Source: Agapanthus africanus
Taxonomy: Eukaryota; Streptophyta; Magnoliopsida; Asparagales; Amaryllidaceae
Reading direction: 5' to 3'
DNA: 64,000 bases
Assembly (NCBI GenBank): GCA_030015575.1
Contig: JASDDO010000028.1
Span: 25,895,154-25,959,153, forward strand
Shown here: in pieces, positions 54,469-64,000 of the stretch
Layout of the letters: each line of letters begins with the position of its first letter
Position numbering within the stretch: position 1 is the stretch's first letter
Translations under genes and position numbers: made by a program
The notes under the pieces: model-generated
Seen by the model: only the letters and a program-made list of their open reading frames with translations
Database searches by the model: none
What the model was told of the DNA's origin: nothing

Positions 54469-57400
54469 TGTTCCCGCCAAAATCTTTGGCCAAGAGCTAT
54501 TAGTTCCTGTTTATGCCGGCTTAAGTTTCGTTTACAAATATATGTGAAACTAGGCTCATTCATATACGCACATGCACACATCAGAGGAAGAACAGGTGTT
54601 CAACGACAAAAACAAAGCATTTAATTGAACATTTTATTCTACAGGAAATAGATCACCAAACATGGGATCGAAAGTACAGGGATTCACAAAACTATGGATA
54701 AAATTATCTAACTCCCTCTCTGCCTTCTCCAGCATGACAAAACGGCAATCTTCATGAAGAGTAGCTACCCATCGGTCAGCACCGCACCCATCAGCAAAGG
54801 CAGACATGACGACCCGCGGAGCCCGTATCTGGCTTAGCAGCCGGACAAAGCGATCCCTCAGAACTGTGGTGATCAAAAGTGCTCCGTGGAAGCATCGATC
54901 TTGTCTTCCGCGGCATCGAGCATTGCCGGAGTCATCTCCGCCGAAGGAGGGGGAATATCATTGATCACAGACAAGAAAATCATCCGAAGCCAAATGGAGC
55001 CGATGGGGAGAGGAGATCCTATACGAGTCAAGAGCTCGTGCAGCACCGTGTCGCATTGGTCATCTGTAAGAGTAGGGTTCACCAAACGCGCAGCAAAACG
55101 AGGAACAATTTCCTCAATGAGAACCTCCCATGGCTGACGGCGAGCATGTGGGCGATTACAAGCCATGGCTCTTCTCTGTTAAAATGATTTTCTGAAAATA
55201 AGAGAGAAAAGAAGCATTGCTTCAGATTATGAAGGGAGACATTTAAGTCTAGGCACAGAAAATGTTGTGCATGATGGAACTATTTCCAAGCACTGGGAAA
55301 GAGAAGCTTGACTCAGGAAAAATAGAGAAGGAAGGTGAAAAAACACCTTTAGTAATGAGGCAGCGTCTCATGTGCAAAGCACGAGAGAGCTGAGCGCCAG
55401 CGCTAAAGAGTCAAAGACTCTGAGGCAGCGCCTCACGTGCAAAGCACGAGAGAGCTGAGCGCCAGCGCTAAAGAGTCAAAGACTCTGAAGCAGCGCTCAC
55501 GTGCAAAGCACGAGAGCGCCAAGCGCCAGAACTAAATGTTCTCCACCGTTGGATCAAAGATCCAACGAAGATGATAAATCATCAAAATTCATAACAAAAT
55601 GTTCTCGGCCCTTAGATCAAAGATCCAACGAACATGATTAAAAATCATTAATTGACCAGAATAAAATTCTGTTAAAGAAACATTCATCAGAATCTTTCCA
55701 AATAGGAAAGATTGTGCTCTGAAAATCAGAACACCGCTGGATCAATGATCCAATGGTGATAAAAGTCACCAAAGTACAGAACAAATTCTGTATGTGAATA
55801 GATTTCCCAATTGTTCCCGTAAGAAAAATTTCTGCGCAAAAGAGCCCAAGGTATCTAATGGCAGCGATACGTTTAAGAAAATGTGAACCAGTATTTTCCC
55901 GGCTGTATTTTGACAAACTCCCGAATGTGAAACAGCTAAATTCTGATGGTATCGAAAGCCTCTCGAAAAAGCCTTCGATTTGATATATTATGGGCTTCAT
56001 AATTCATCTGGGATCAAAAGTTATGAGCAAATATGTTATGCACGTGTAATCTAAGGAAGAAAATGCGAACCCGTTTTTTCCGGGCTGCATTTTGACAAAC
56101 TCCCGAATGAGAAACAGCTAAATTCCAATGGTATCGAAAGCTTCTCTAAAAATCCTTCGATTTGATATATTATAGGCCTCATAATTCATCCGGGATCAAA
56201 AGTTATGAGGCATCACGTGCTCACACGTGACCGGGCATCACGTGCCCACACGTGACCGGGCATCTCGTGCAGACACGTGACCATTTACAGGAAAAGCCTG
56301 TAGGAACTGAATAAAATAAATAATTGAAAATAATTAATCGGTGGGGTCACGTGCCAACACGTGATGGGCTTTTAAACTCACTGAAAAGAATTAAAGGTAT
56401 AATAAAATGACAAGGAGAAACCCCAATGGGGCATCACGTGCCAACACGTGACCAAGGGTCACGTGCTGACACGTGATAATTCCTGAGTTTTTTAAAACTA
56501 CAGAATTTAATTCTGGTCAAATGCTTAATCAGGGGGTCACGTGCCAACATGTGATGGGTTCCTAAAAATCTATGAATTAATAGAATTAAATTCTAATTAA
56601 GAGGGAATCAAAAAGCCTAACTGGAAAAATATTTCTCTAAATCTTTCCAAATAAAAAAGATGGTGCTCTGTAAAATGGAGCACTGTTGGATTAAAAATCC
56701 AATGGTGATTAAAAATCACCAATTTATGGAAAGATTTTATACAAGGAAAGATTTTCCTGAAATTTGCCAGGAATAACAGATAAAATATCTTTTGGATTAA
56801 AATTCCAATGGTGAATAAAATTCACTGGATGATCTAAAAGATCATGTTGGTTACAAAAAACAACTAAAATCTTTCAATGAAAGATTGACAAAACAAATTG
56901 ATTCTTTTCTTTCTCCTATAAATAGGAGCTAAGAAGAGAAGATAGGGGGATCTACTTTTTTGGGAAATATACAACAACAGAGAGAAAAAAGAGAGGAGAA
57001 TTTAATTCTCAATAGAAAAAAAGAAGATCTCTTCAAAAAAAAACCCTAGGTGAGAAAGAGAAAGAGATCTAAGCTCCATAAAACAAAAAGAGAATTTAAT
57101 TCTCAAATTAAGAGTTTGACTCTTCTGAATAAGAACTTAGTTCTTCTTTTGGTTGAAGATCTGCAGAAACAGATCTCCCCACAAGTTGAGAATTTAATTC
57201 TCATCGGGGAGATTCTGACATGCAGATCCAAAACTTAGAGGGAGAATTTAAGTTTACAGGAATTTAATTCCCCCCAAATTCATAGGAATTTAATTCCTCC
57301 CAATGAAACTAGGGTTTAGCCCTACATAAGAATTTAATTCTTCCAAATTTATAGGAATTTAATTCCTCCAAATGAAACTAGGGTTTAACCCTACATATGA

Positions 57401-60400
57401 ATTTAATTCTTTCAAAACACATGGGAATTTAATTCCTCTAAAATGAAATTAGGGTTTAACCCTATAAAAGAATTTAATTCTCAATCAAAGGACTTAAACT
57501 CTCCATCTAAAATGAAATTAGGGTTTAACCCTATAAAAGAATTTAATTCTCGATCAAAGGACCTCTCCATGCACGTAAACCTGATCGCGTGGCAACACGT
57601 GACCCCCCCTTTTCAATGATCAGAAGAGAACGAACAAGAACAGTCACGTGCCCCCACATGACCCTTTAATGGACTCCTCAAAATAAGAAGGAATTGGCTC
57701 AGAGGCAATGCATCACGTGCTCCCACGTGACCCTCAAAATAAAAGAGAACAAAGCCAAAAGCATTACTGATTTTGGGCGCCCTCACGTGTCCTCACGTGA
57801 CCCCTAATAAACACTTTAATAATCAATGCATGGGTACCCATCACGTGCCCACACGTGATAGCCGTTAAGATTAAGTGTTTAACACTTCTGTGAATATTCT
57901 GAGAACAAATAACAGAGGCAAGGCCCAATCATCAGGCGCCTCACGTGACCCCACGTGAGCGTGTCAGTCTTAGTATTTAACACTACTTTAAGTGTTTTTT
58001 CTCTAATGTTTAACACTATTTTAAACACTTCATTCTTTTAGTGCTTAACACTATTTTTAAATGCATCACGTGGGAACACGTGGTCGCCAAATATGTGCTA
58101 GTTTTTAACACTATATTCAAACTGGTCTTAGCCAAAATTGGCTGAGTTTTCCAGAGGCAAGACTCCCCTACAACTGAACCTCAAAATTGACCAGTTCATA
58201 TGATATGCAAAGTAAAGTCCAGAGCCATAATGAATGGTTAGTGCTCAGCCAAAGATAAAATGTTGTCAGAGCCCCAAACCCTTGTTTAGCATTGCTAAAT
58301 AATGGGAGGCTGAACCCAGACAAATGTTCAACAATCCAAACAAAAGCTCAACATTTCAAGCCTAATTGGACTTAGCCCAAGTTGGTCATAAGTTCTCAAT
58401 TTAGATTTAACTGAGCCCATGTGCTCATAATCTAATTAATTGATCTTAGTCCCAAATTGGACTATAGATTTTCCAATCAACTTTGGTTCAAGGGTACATC
58501 TCTTCACTCCTTTGATATTTGTCGTTGTAATCCTTCAACGTCTTCAGAGAGGTGACGGATCCCGATAGCCAATCATTCCACGGAATGTGAGGTCCTTAAA
58601 CTCATGGGCTATGATTTCCTTAACCTCGGACTGTGGGGTCCTTAAGCCCATAGACTATGATGTCCTTAATCTCGGACTGTGGGGTCCCTTTAAACCCACG
58701 GACTATGATGACCTTAATCTCAGACTGTGGGGTCCTTAAGCCCATGGACTAAGATGTCCTTAACCTCGGACTATGGGGTCCTTAAACCTATGAACTATGA
58801 TGTCCTTAATCTCGGACTGTGGGGTCCTTAAACGCATGGACTATGATGTCCTTAATCTCGGACTGTGGGGTCTTTTAAACCCATGGACGATGATGTCTTT
58901 AACCTTGGACCACCATGTCCTTAAACTGGTAAGGGACCGCAATGTCCCTAAACTAAACAATAGAGCCCAAATGCTCTTTTGTTGGATCTAAATGATCCTG
59001 TTAAGTAGATCTTAGTCTAAAATTAGACTAACGTATCCTTAACAAACATTTAAGTTGATCTTAATCTCAAACGAGATTAACGATCCTTAAATCAGTCCAA
59101 CTACAGATCCCCCAATCAATATTGGTTCAAGGGTATATCTCTTCACTCCTCTGATATTTGTCGTTGTAATCTCTCAACGTCTTCAGAGATGTGACGGGTC
59201 CCGACAACCAGACATTCCACGGACTGTGGGGTCCTTAAACCCATGGACTATGATGTCCTTAACCTTGGACTGTGGGGTCCTTAAACCCATGGAATATGAT
59301 GTCCTTGACCTTGGACTGTGGGGTCCTTAAACCCACGAACTATGATGTCCTTAACCTTTGACCGCAAAGTCCCTAAACTAGAACAATAGAGCCCAAATGC
59401 TCTTTTGTTGGATCTAAATGATCCTGTTAAGTAGATCTTAGTATAAAATTAGACTAACGTATCCTTAACAAATGGTTAAGTAGATCTTAGTCTAAAATTA
59501 GACTAACGTATCCTTAACAAATTGTTAAGTTGATTTTAGTCTAAAATTAGACTAACGTATCCTTAAAAAACGTTTAAGTTGATCTTAGTCTCAAATGAGA
59601 CTAACGTATCCTCACACCCAACCCCAAACCCAAATCTAAGAAGATACGGATTTGGACTAATCCACGCCCTACAGGCAACAACATAAATTAGTCTCCGTAT
59701 ACAATCCACGGGCAACCAAAAAACAAAACAAACACACACGACATGAAGTGACCATCTGGAGAAGGAGAAAGTGGTTACCGCGATGCGGTAGCGTAATTAA
59801 CTGTAGGGGCTTGCGCCTGCAGGGAAGAGCGTCCCCACAATCAAAAACCCCTCAAATGAGGGGGAATCTGACAAAGTCTGCTACATCGGCCGCATCCGTT
59901 TAAACCTTCGATATACGGTGTCATAAATCAACTTTGCATCTTCGGAGAGGTGGACGGATAGCACCAATTAGCATCTGCCCCCAAATTCAGGCAAGACGGA
60001 CATGCGCGGTCGCGTCTCCGTGTTTCAGCGGGGAACACCAATCTTGTTAAAAACAAGAAGACTGCCTTCTGTAAAACAGAAGCCATAGGATCAAAGATCC
60101 AATGGTGGGGAAATCCCCAAATCAATTAGAGAAAAGATCTTTTCAACAGATTCAACAAATCAGCCTGCCCTATATAAAGGCCCCAAGACTTCAAGTCTCA
60201 TATAGAGAACCCCCCCCCCAAACTTTGAGAAATTTCAGAGAAAAGATCAAGCTCTGCGAAGAAGAACTTTTCTTCAAGGTAAAAACAGAGATGAAAAACA
60301 TCTCATCATAAAAAGAACTTAGTTCTTATACCAGATCATAGATCTATAAGACAAATTTTCATTCACAAAAGAGATTATAATATCTCATTATAAAAAGGGG

Positions 60401-62219
60401 AAGAATGATTCAATTCTCTTAGGATCACAGATCCATAAAGGCAAAGCCTTTTCATAAAAAACATAAGAGATTGAAATATCTCCTATAAAATAAGAGCTTT
60501 GTTCTTAGATCTACGAGACAAAGTCTCTTATAAGAGAGAATTTAATTCTCAGAGCGTAGAACTGATCAAAGTTGCATAAAAGAAGAGCCTTAGCGCTCCA
60601 ATTTAAAAGGAGCGCCTCAGCGCTCCAAATCTAGCGCACAGCGCTGCAGAGCCTTAGCGCTCCAATTTAAAAGGAGCGCCTCAGCGTTCCAAACCCAGCG
60701 CACAGCGCTGCAAAGCCTTAACACTCCAAATTTAAAGAAGCGCACTGCACTCATTGTCTGGCGCACAGCGCCAAGCGCACCACGTGCTCCTCACGTGTGC
60801 GCTACTTCACTAGAAGTGCATTGCGCTCATTATCTGGCGCATAGCGCCACGTGCTCCTCACGTGTGCACTACTTCACCAGAAGCGCACTGCGCTCATTAT
60901 CTGGCACATAGCGCCAAGCGCGTCACGTGCTCCTCACGTGTGCGCTACTTTACAGAAGCGCACTGCGCTCATTATCTGGCGCATAGCGCCAAGCGCGCCG
61001 CGTGCTCCTCACGTGTGCGCTACTTGACAGAAGCGCTCTGCGCTCAGTGACGGGCGCTCAGCGCCAAGCGCACCATGTGCTCCTCACGTGTGCGATGAGA
61101 GAATATAAATTGTTCTTTAAACAATAAAGCCCCAGAGCTATAATAAGTGCTCAGCACTCAATAAAAGACAAAAACTGTTGTTAGAACCCAAACCAATGCT
61201 CGGTATTGTTAAATGAAAAAGGACTGAGCTTAATTAAATGTCCAACATTTTAACCGAATGGGCCGAGCCCAAGTTGGCCACAGATCCCTAATTCAGATTA
61301 ATTGAGCCCATATGCTCATAAATCTTTGATCTTAGTCCCAAACTTGACTACAGATCTCCCAAATAATATTGGTTCAAGGGTACATCTCTTCACTCCTCTG
61401 ATATATGTCGTTGTAATCTTTCAACATCTTCAGAGAGGTGACGGGTCCCGACAACCAGAAATTCCACGGACTGTGGGGTCCTTAAACTCAGGGACTATGA
61501 TGTCCTTAAATTTTACGGACTGTGGGGTCCTTAAACTCATAGACTCTAATGTCCTTAAACTTTACAGACTATGATGTCTCTAAACTACCATGGACTGTGG
61601 GGTCTTTAAACTCATAGACTATGATGTCTTTAAACTTTACAGACTATGGCGTATTTAAACTGTTACGGACTATGATGTCCTTAAACTTATGGACCGCAAA
61701 GTCCCTAAACTAAAACAATAGAGCCCAACTGCTCTTTTGTTGGATCTAAATGATCCTTTAAGTTGATCTTAGTCTAAAAATTAGACTAACATATCCTTAG
61801 CAAACGTTTAAGTTGATCTTAGTCTCAAATGAGACTAACGTATCCTTACACCCAACCCAAAACCCAAATCTAAAAAAATACGGATTTGGACTAATCCACG
61901 CCCTACGGGCGACCACATAAATTAGTCTCCGTATACAATCCACGGACAACCAAAAACAAAAGAAACACACACGACACGAAGTGACCATCTGGAGAAGGAG
62001 AAAGTGGTTACCGCAATGCGGTAGCGTAATTAACTGCAGGGGCTTGCGCCTGTAGGGAAGAGCGTCTCCACAATCAAAAACCCCTCAAACGAGGGGGAAT
62101 GTGCCATAAATCAACTTGGCATCTTCGGAGAGGTGGACGGATAAAACCAAATAGCATCTTCCCCCAAATTCAGGTAAGACGGACCTACGCGGTCGCGTAT
62201 CTGTGTCCGGCGGAGAACA
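54469..62219 (+). repeat. 3' LTR of the large element, split by a solo LTR
   Basis: LTR segments 54469-55811 and 60043-62219 (3.52 kb) align with 18684-22353. TATA box at 60171-60178. It has three instead of five units of the ~65-bp repeat. Its end GGAGAACA is followed by the TSD gacgt. Confidence 0.9.
55812..60037 (+). mobile_element. Solo LTR of a related hairpin-rich family (4226 bp)
   Basis: Ends TGTTCCCG and CGGGGAACA, flanked by a perfect TSD ccaat (55807-55811 and 60038-60042). No internal domain. Blocks: two 181-bp units (55881, 56062), CACGTG pairs (56206-56560), mixed hairpins, TATA box 56918-56925, gaatttaattc palindromes (57000-57545), CACGTG and gtgtttaacac palindromes (57580-58130), two GGACTGTGGGGTCC arrays (58570-58960, 59218-59375) from a ~640-bp internal duplication, and a 3' end colinear with the host LTR. 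Confidence 0.92.
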
Positions 62220-62224
62220 GACGT

Positions 62225-62467
62225 CCCCAATGGTCATTCGACCCGTGGAGAATTGACGGCTGGCAGATGCAACGCATCGTTTTGGTGGGAATTGATCTGG
62301 GCCGTTGGATGTCTTTTCTGCAGTGTATAAATAGGAGGGGACCCCCTAGGGCCAACACTTTCCGTCATAATTTCCCTTTGTTGTCAAAGATTATTCGGCG
62401 CTCCCTCGGTTATATCGGATCCCTTGTGCTTTTTTCTGGGAGAACCAATCCCTTTGAATCAGGTTAG
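62225..62467 (+). promoter_or_regulatory. Promoter and 5' leader of the target sequence
   Basis: Continuation of 18342-18683 after removal of the large element. A good TATA box, TATAAATA, lies at 62326-62333 within gtgtataaataggagg, about 140 nt before the ATG at 62468. A short pyrimidine-containing leader follows. It could be a host gene promoter or the LTR/leader of yet another retroelement. Confidence 0.55.
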
Positions 62468-62674
62468 ATGTCTTCTTCTGAGGAGTCAGTAAAAGTAATT
62501 AGGGTTGAGTCGGGGGATGAGGTTTCAGTTGTTGGAGCCGAGTCTAGGTATTCTTCCGCCTCTTTGGCTGATGATAGCCAAGAGGTTTCTCTTATTGGTT
62601 TCTCTGTGTCGAGCTCGCCCCAAAAAGCCAGGGCTACACGCGTCGCTAGCCGTCCGGCGGCGACAAGGGCCCCT
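62468..62674 (+). pseudogene. Start of an unidentified coding sequence, cut after 69 codons
   Basis: The open frame MSSSEESVKVIRVESGDE...SRPAATRAPC runs into the LTR at 62675. Composition is Ser/Glu/Val rich and then basic. No domain recognised. A Ser/Glu-rich start of this kind is common in plant retroelement Gag proteins, so a retroelement origin is as likely as a host gene. Confidence 0.45.
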
Positions 62675-62735
62675 TGTTCCCGCCAAAAATTTCTGCGCAA
62701 AAGAGTCTAAGGTATCAAATGGCAGCGATACGCTT

Positions 62736-63281
62736 AAGAAAATATGAACCAGAATCTTCCGGCCTGTATTTTGATAAACCCCCCAATGAGAAACTGTTAA
62801 ATTATGATGGTATTGAAAGCATCTCGAAAAAACCTTCGATTTGATATATTATGGGCCTCATAATTCATCCGGGATCAAAAGTTATGAGCAAATGTGTTAT
62901 GCATATGTGATCTAAGAAAGAAAATGCGAACCAGTATTTTCCGAGCTGTATTTTGACAAACTCTGGAATGAGAAACAGCTAAACTCTGATGGTATTGAAA
63001 GCATCTTGAAAAGACCTTTGATTTGATATATTATGGGCCTCATAATTCATCCGGGATCAAAAGTTATGAGCAAATGTCTATGCACATGTGATCTAAGAAA
63101 AAAGATGCGAACCAGTATTTTCCGAGCTGTATTTTGACAAATTCCGGAACAAGAAATGGCTAAATTCTGATGATATTGAAAGCATCTCGAAAATACCTTC
63201 GATTTGATATATTATAGGCCTCATAATTCATCCTAGATCAAAACTTATGAGCAAATGTGTTATGCACGTGTAATCTAAAGT
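62736..63281. repeat. 182-bp tandem repeat, three units
   Basis: Units start gaaaat(a/g)(t/c)gaaccag at 62736, 62918 and 63100. Each contains ccttcgatttgatatattat and cataattcatccgggatcaa. The solo LTR at 55812 has two units. Confidence 0.9.
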
Positions 63282-63313
63282 AATGCTCTACTACATGGGG
63301 AATGCATTTTTTA

Positions 63314-63365
63314 GTCCCACATCGGGAAAAGGAGAGCTGGCTTCTCTACCACTCCCATATAAATA
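63314..63365 (+). promoter_or_regulatory. snRNA-type upstream element plus TATA box in the LTR
   Basis: GTCCCACATCG (63314-63324) equals the plant snRNA-gene upstream sequence element (RTCCCACATCG). TATAAATA is at 63358-63365, 33 nt later, the spacing known for Pol II-type plant U-snRNA genes (Pol III types have about 10 nt less). I infer an LTR promoter that imitates that architecture. No snRNA sequence follows. Confidence 0.6.
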
Positions 63366-63449
63366 AGAGGGGATACCTCTTATAAAGGGTAGAGTTAAAT
63401 CCTCAAAGGATTCAATACTCAAAGAAGCTTAGTTCTCCAAGATAGGAGC

Positions 63450-64000
63450 ATGCTCCTCCATAATGCGCATATGCACAAGCGCCATGTGCGCTACGTGCAA
63501 CGCACGTGTGCCCGCCATGCGGCACCACGTGCAACGCACGTGCGCACCACATGAGAACATTTAATAATATTAAAAGGAGCATGTTCTCCATATATAGAAG
63601 CCCTGCTTCTCCTCATAATGCGTATGTGCGCTACGTGCAACGCACGCGTGCTCGCCACGCGTGCACCACGTGCAACGCACGTGCGCACCACATGAGAACA
63701 TTTAATAATATTAAAAGGAGCCTGTTCTCCATATATAGAAGCCCTGCTTCTCCTCATAATGCGCATGTGCGCTACGTGCAATGCACGTGTGCTCGCCACG
63801 CGCGCACCACGTGCAACGCACGTGCGCACCACATGAGAACATTTAATAATATTAAAAGGAGCCTGTTCTCCATATATAGAAGCACTGCTTCTCCTTATAA
63901 TGCGCATGTGCGCCACGTGCAACGCACGCACCACGTGCAACTCACGTGCGCACCACATGAGAATATTCAATTAAAAGGAGACTCGTTCTCCATAGGAGCT
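63450..64000. repeat. ~145-bp tandem repeat with CACGTG/GCGC palindromes
   Basis: Units begin taatgcg(c/t)at at about 63462, 63617, 63762 and 63899. Each holds cgcacgtg, caccacgtgcaacgcacgtg and aacatttaataatattaaaa. An antisense frame of 159 codons (63491-63970) is only the repeat read through. Confidence 0.88.

Larger units (their letters stand above)
18684..62219 (+). mobile_element. Large gag-only LTR retrotransposon, 43.5 kb with nested insertions
   Basis: The boundaries are exact: TGTTCCCGCC at 18684 and GGAGAACA at 62219, with the 5-bp TSD gacgt at 18679-18683 and 62220-62224. The 5' LTR is 18684-22353. The 3' LTR is 54469-62219, split by a solo LTR. After the PBS the internal region holds Gag-like sequence in three blocks (22363-22949, 30306-32353, 33900-34951) and then only tandem-repeat-rich non-coding DNA to a polypurine tract before 54469. 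No protease, RT, RNase H or integrase is visible. Tat-like Gag blocks suggest a non-autonomous Tat relative that used enzymes supplied in trans. Confidence 0.9.
62675..64000 (+). mobile_element. Start of another TGTTCCCGCC-type LTR, truncated by the window
   Basis: TGTTCCCGCCAAAAATTTCT at 62675 and the following ~90 bp match the start of the solo LTR at 55812 (ttctgcgcaaaagag, ggcagcgatacg). The 5 bp before it are cccct. After the 182-bp repeats it diverges into its own promoter and GCGC/CACGTG repeats. The right end lies outside the window. Confidence 0.8.

Noticed and set aside
63491..63970. 159-codon minus-strand frame
   Set aside because: Read-through of the ~145-bp GCGC/CACGTG tandem repeat inside an LTR.
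1..64000. Viral, plasmid or bacterial origin of the window
   Set aside because: All recognisable proteins are plant-type Ty3/Gypsy proteins, and PBSs, TSDs and LTRs place everything in a plant chromosome.

Overview
The window is a transposon-only stretch of a large, repeat-rich plant nuclear genome. The evidence is the set of element lineages: Tat-, Athila- and Tekay-type Ty3/Gypsy retrotransposons, primer-binding sites for tRNA-Asp and initiator tRNA-Met, plant 5S-rRNA-derived repeats, and LTRs with plant-type TATA boxes. An angiosperm is likely, but I cannot name the species. I see no intact host gene, no complete RNA gene and no CRISPR. The only host-like coding sequence is a short promoter plus N-terminus that has been broken by insertions.

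Layout. (1) 1-4935: the 5' part of a minus-strand Tat-lineage element (LTR, PBS, gag, protease, RT, RNase H) with decayed reading frames. (2) 4936-8735: non-coding DNA holding an AATTCGCGAATT-type array, two local tandem duplications, and a 910-bp palindromic element that carries 5S-rRNA-like sequence in each arm. (3) 8609-18341: a Tat-type solo LTR (minus) split by a Tekay-type solo LTR (8990-17933, TSD gccca). That LTR is in turn split by a 5'-truncated Tekay element (integrase pseudogene, PPT and a 3.9-kb LTR). (4) 18684-62219: one very large element bounded by 3.5-3.7-kb LTRs and a perfect 5-bp TSD (gacgt). It has gag-like sequence but no pol, and a 3' region full of tandem repeats. Nested inside it are an Athila-like non-autonomous element with an intact 502-codon ORF (22950-30305), a minus-strand solo LTR (32354-33822), a LARD-like element with 4.33-kb LTRs and TSD ccagc (36417-51049, itself hit twice in its 3' LTR), and a 4.2-kb solo LTR (55812-60037, TSD ccaat). 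(5) 62225-64000: the continuation of the insertion target (TATA box and the start of a reading frame), then the start of another LTR that runs off the window.

Most unusual signal. The LTRs of the large element and of its relatives (18684-22353, 32354-33822, 45326-48277, 54469-62219, 55812-60037, probably 62675-64000) are built largely of consecutive short inverted repeats. Stems are 5-9 bp, loops 1-7 nt, and neighbouring hairpins have different stem sequences. Homologous hairpins in different copies sometimes differ by paired, pairing-preserving substitutions. CACGTG-centred inverted pairs occur by the dozen. I know of no described LTR family with this architecture; deciding whether structure selection or palindrome-templated mutation explains it needs a genome-wide copy alignment.

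No gene network can be inferred. The elements are parasites that depended on enzymes encoded elsewhere, and the biology here is their nesting order, their structure-rich LTRs and their satellite-forming 3' regions.
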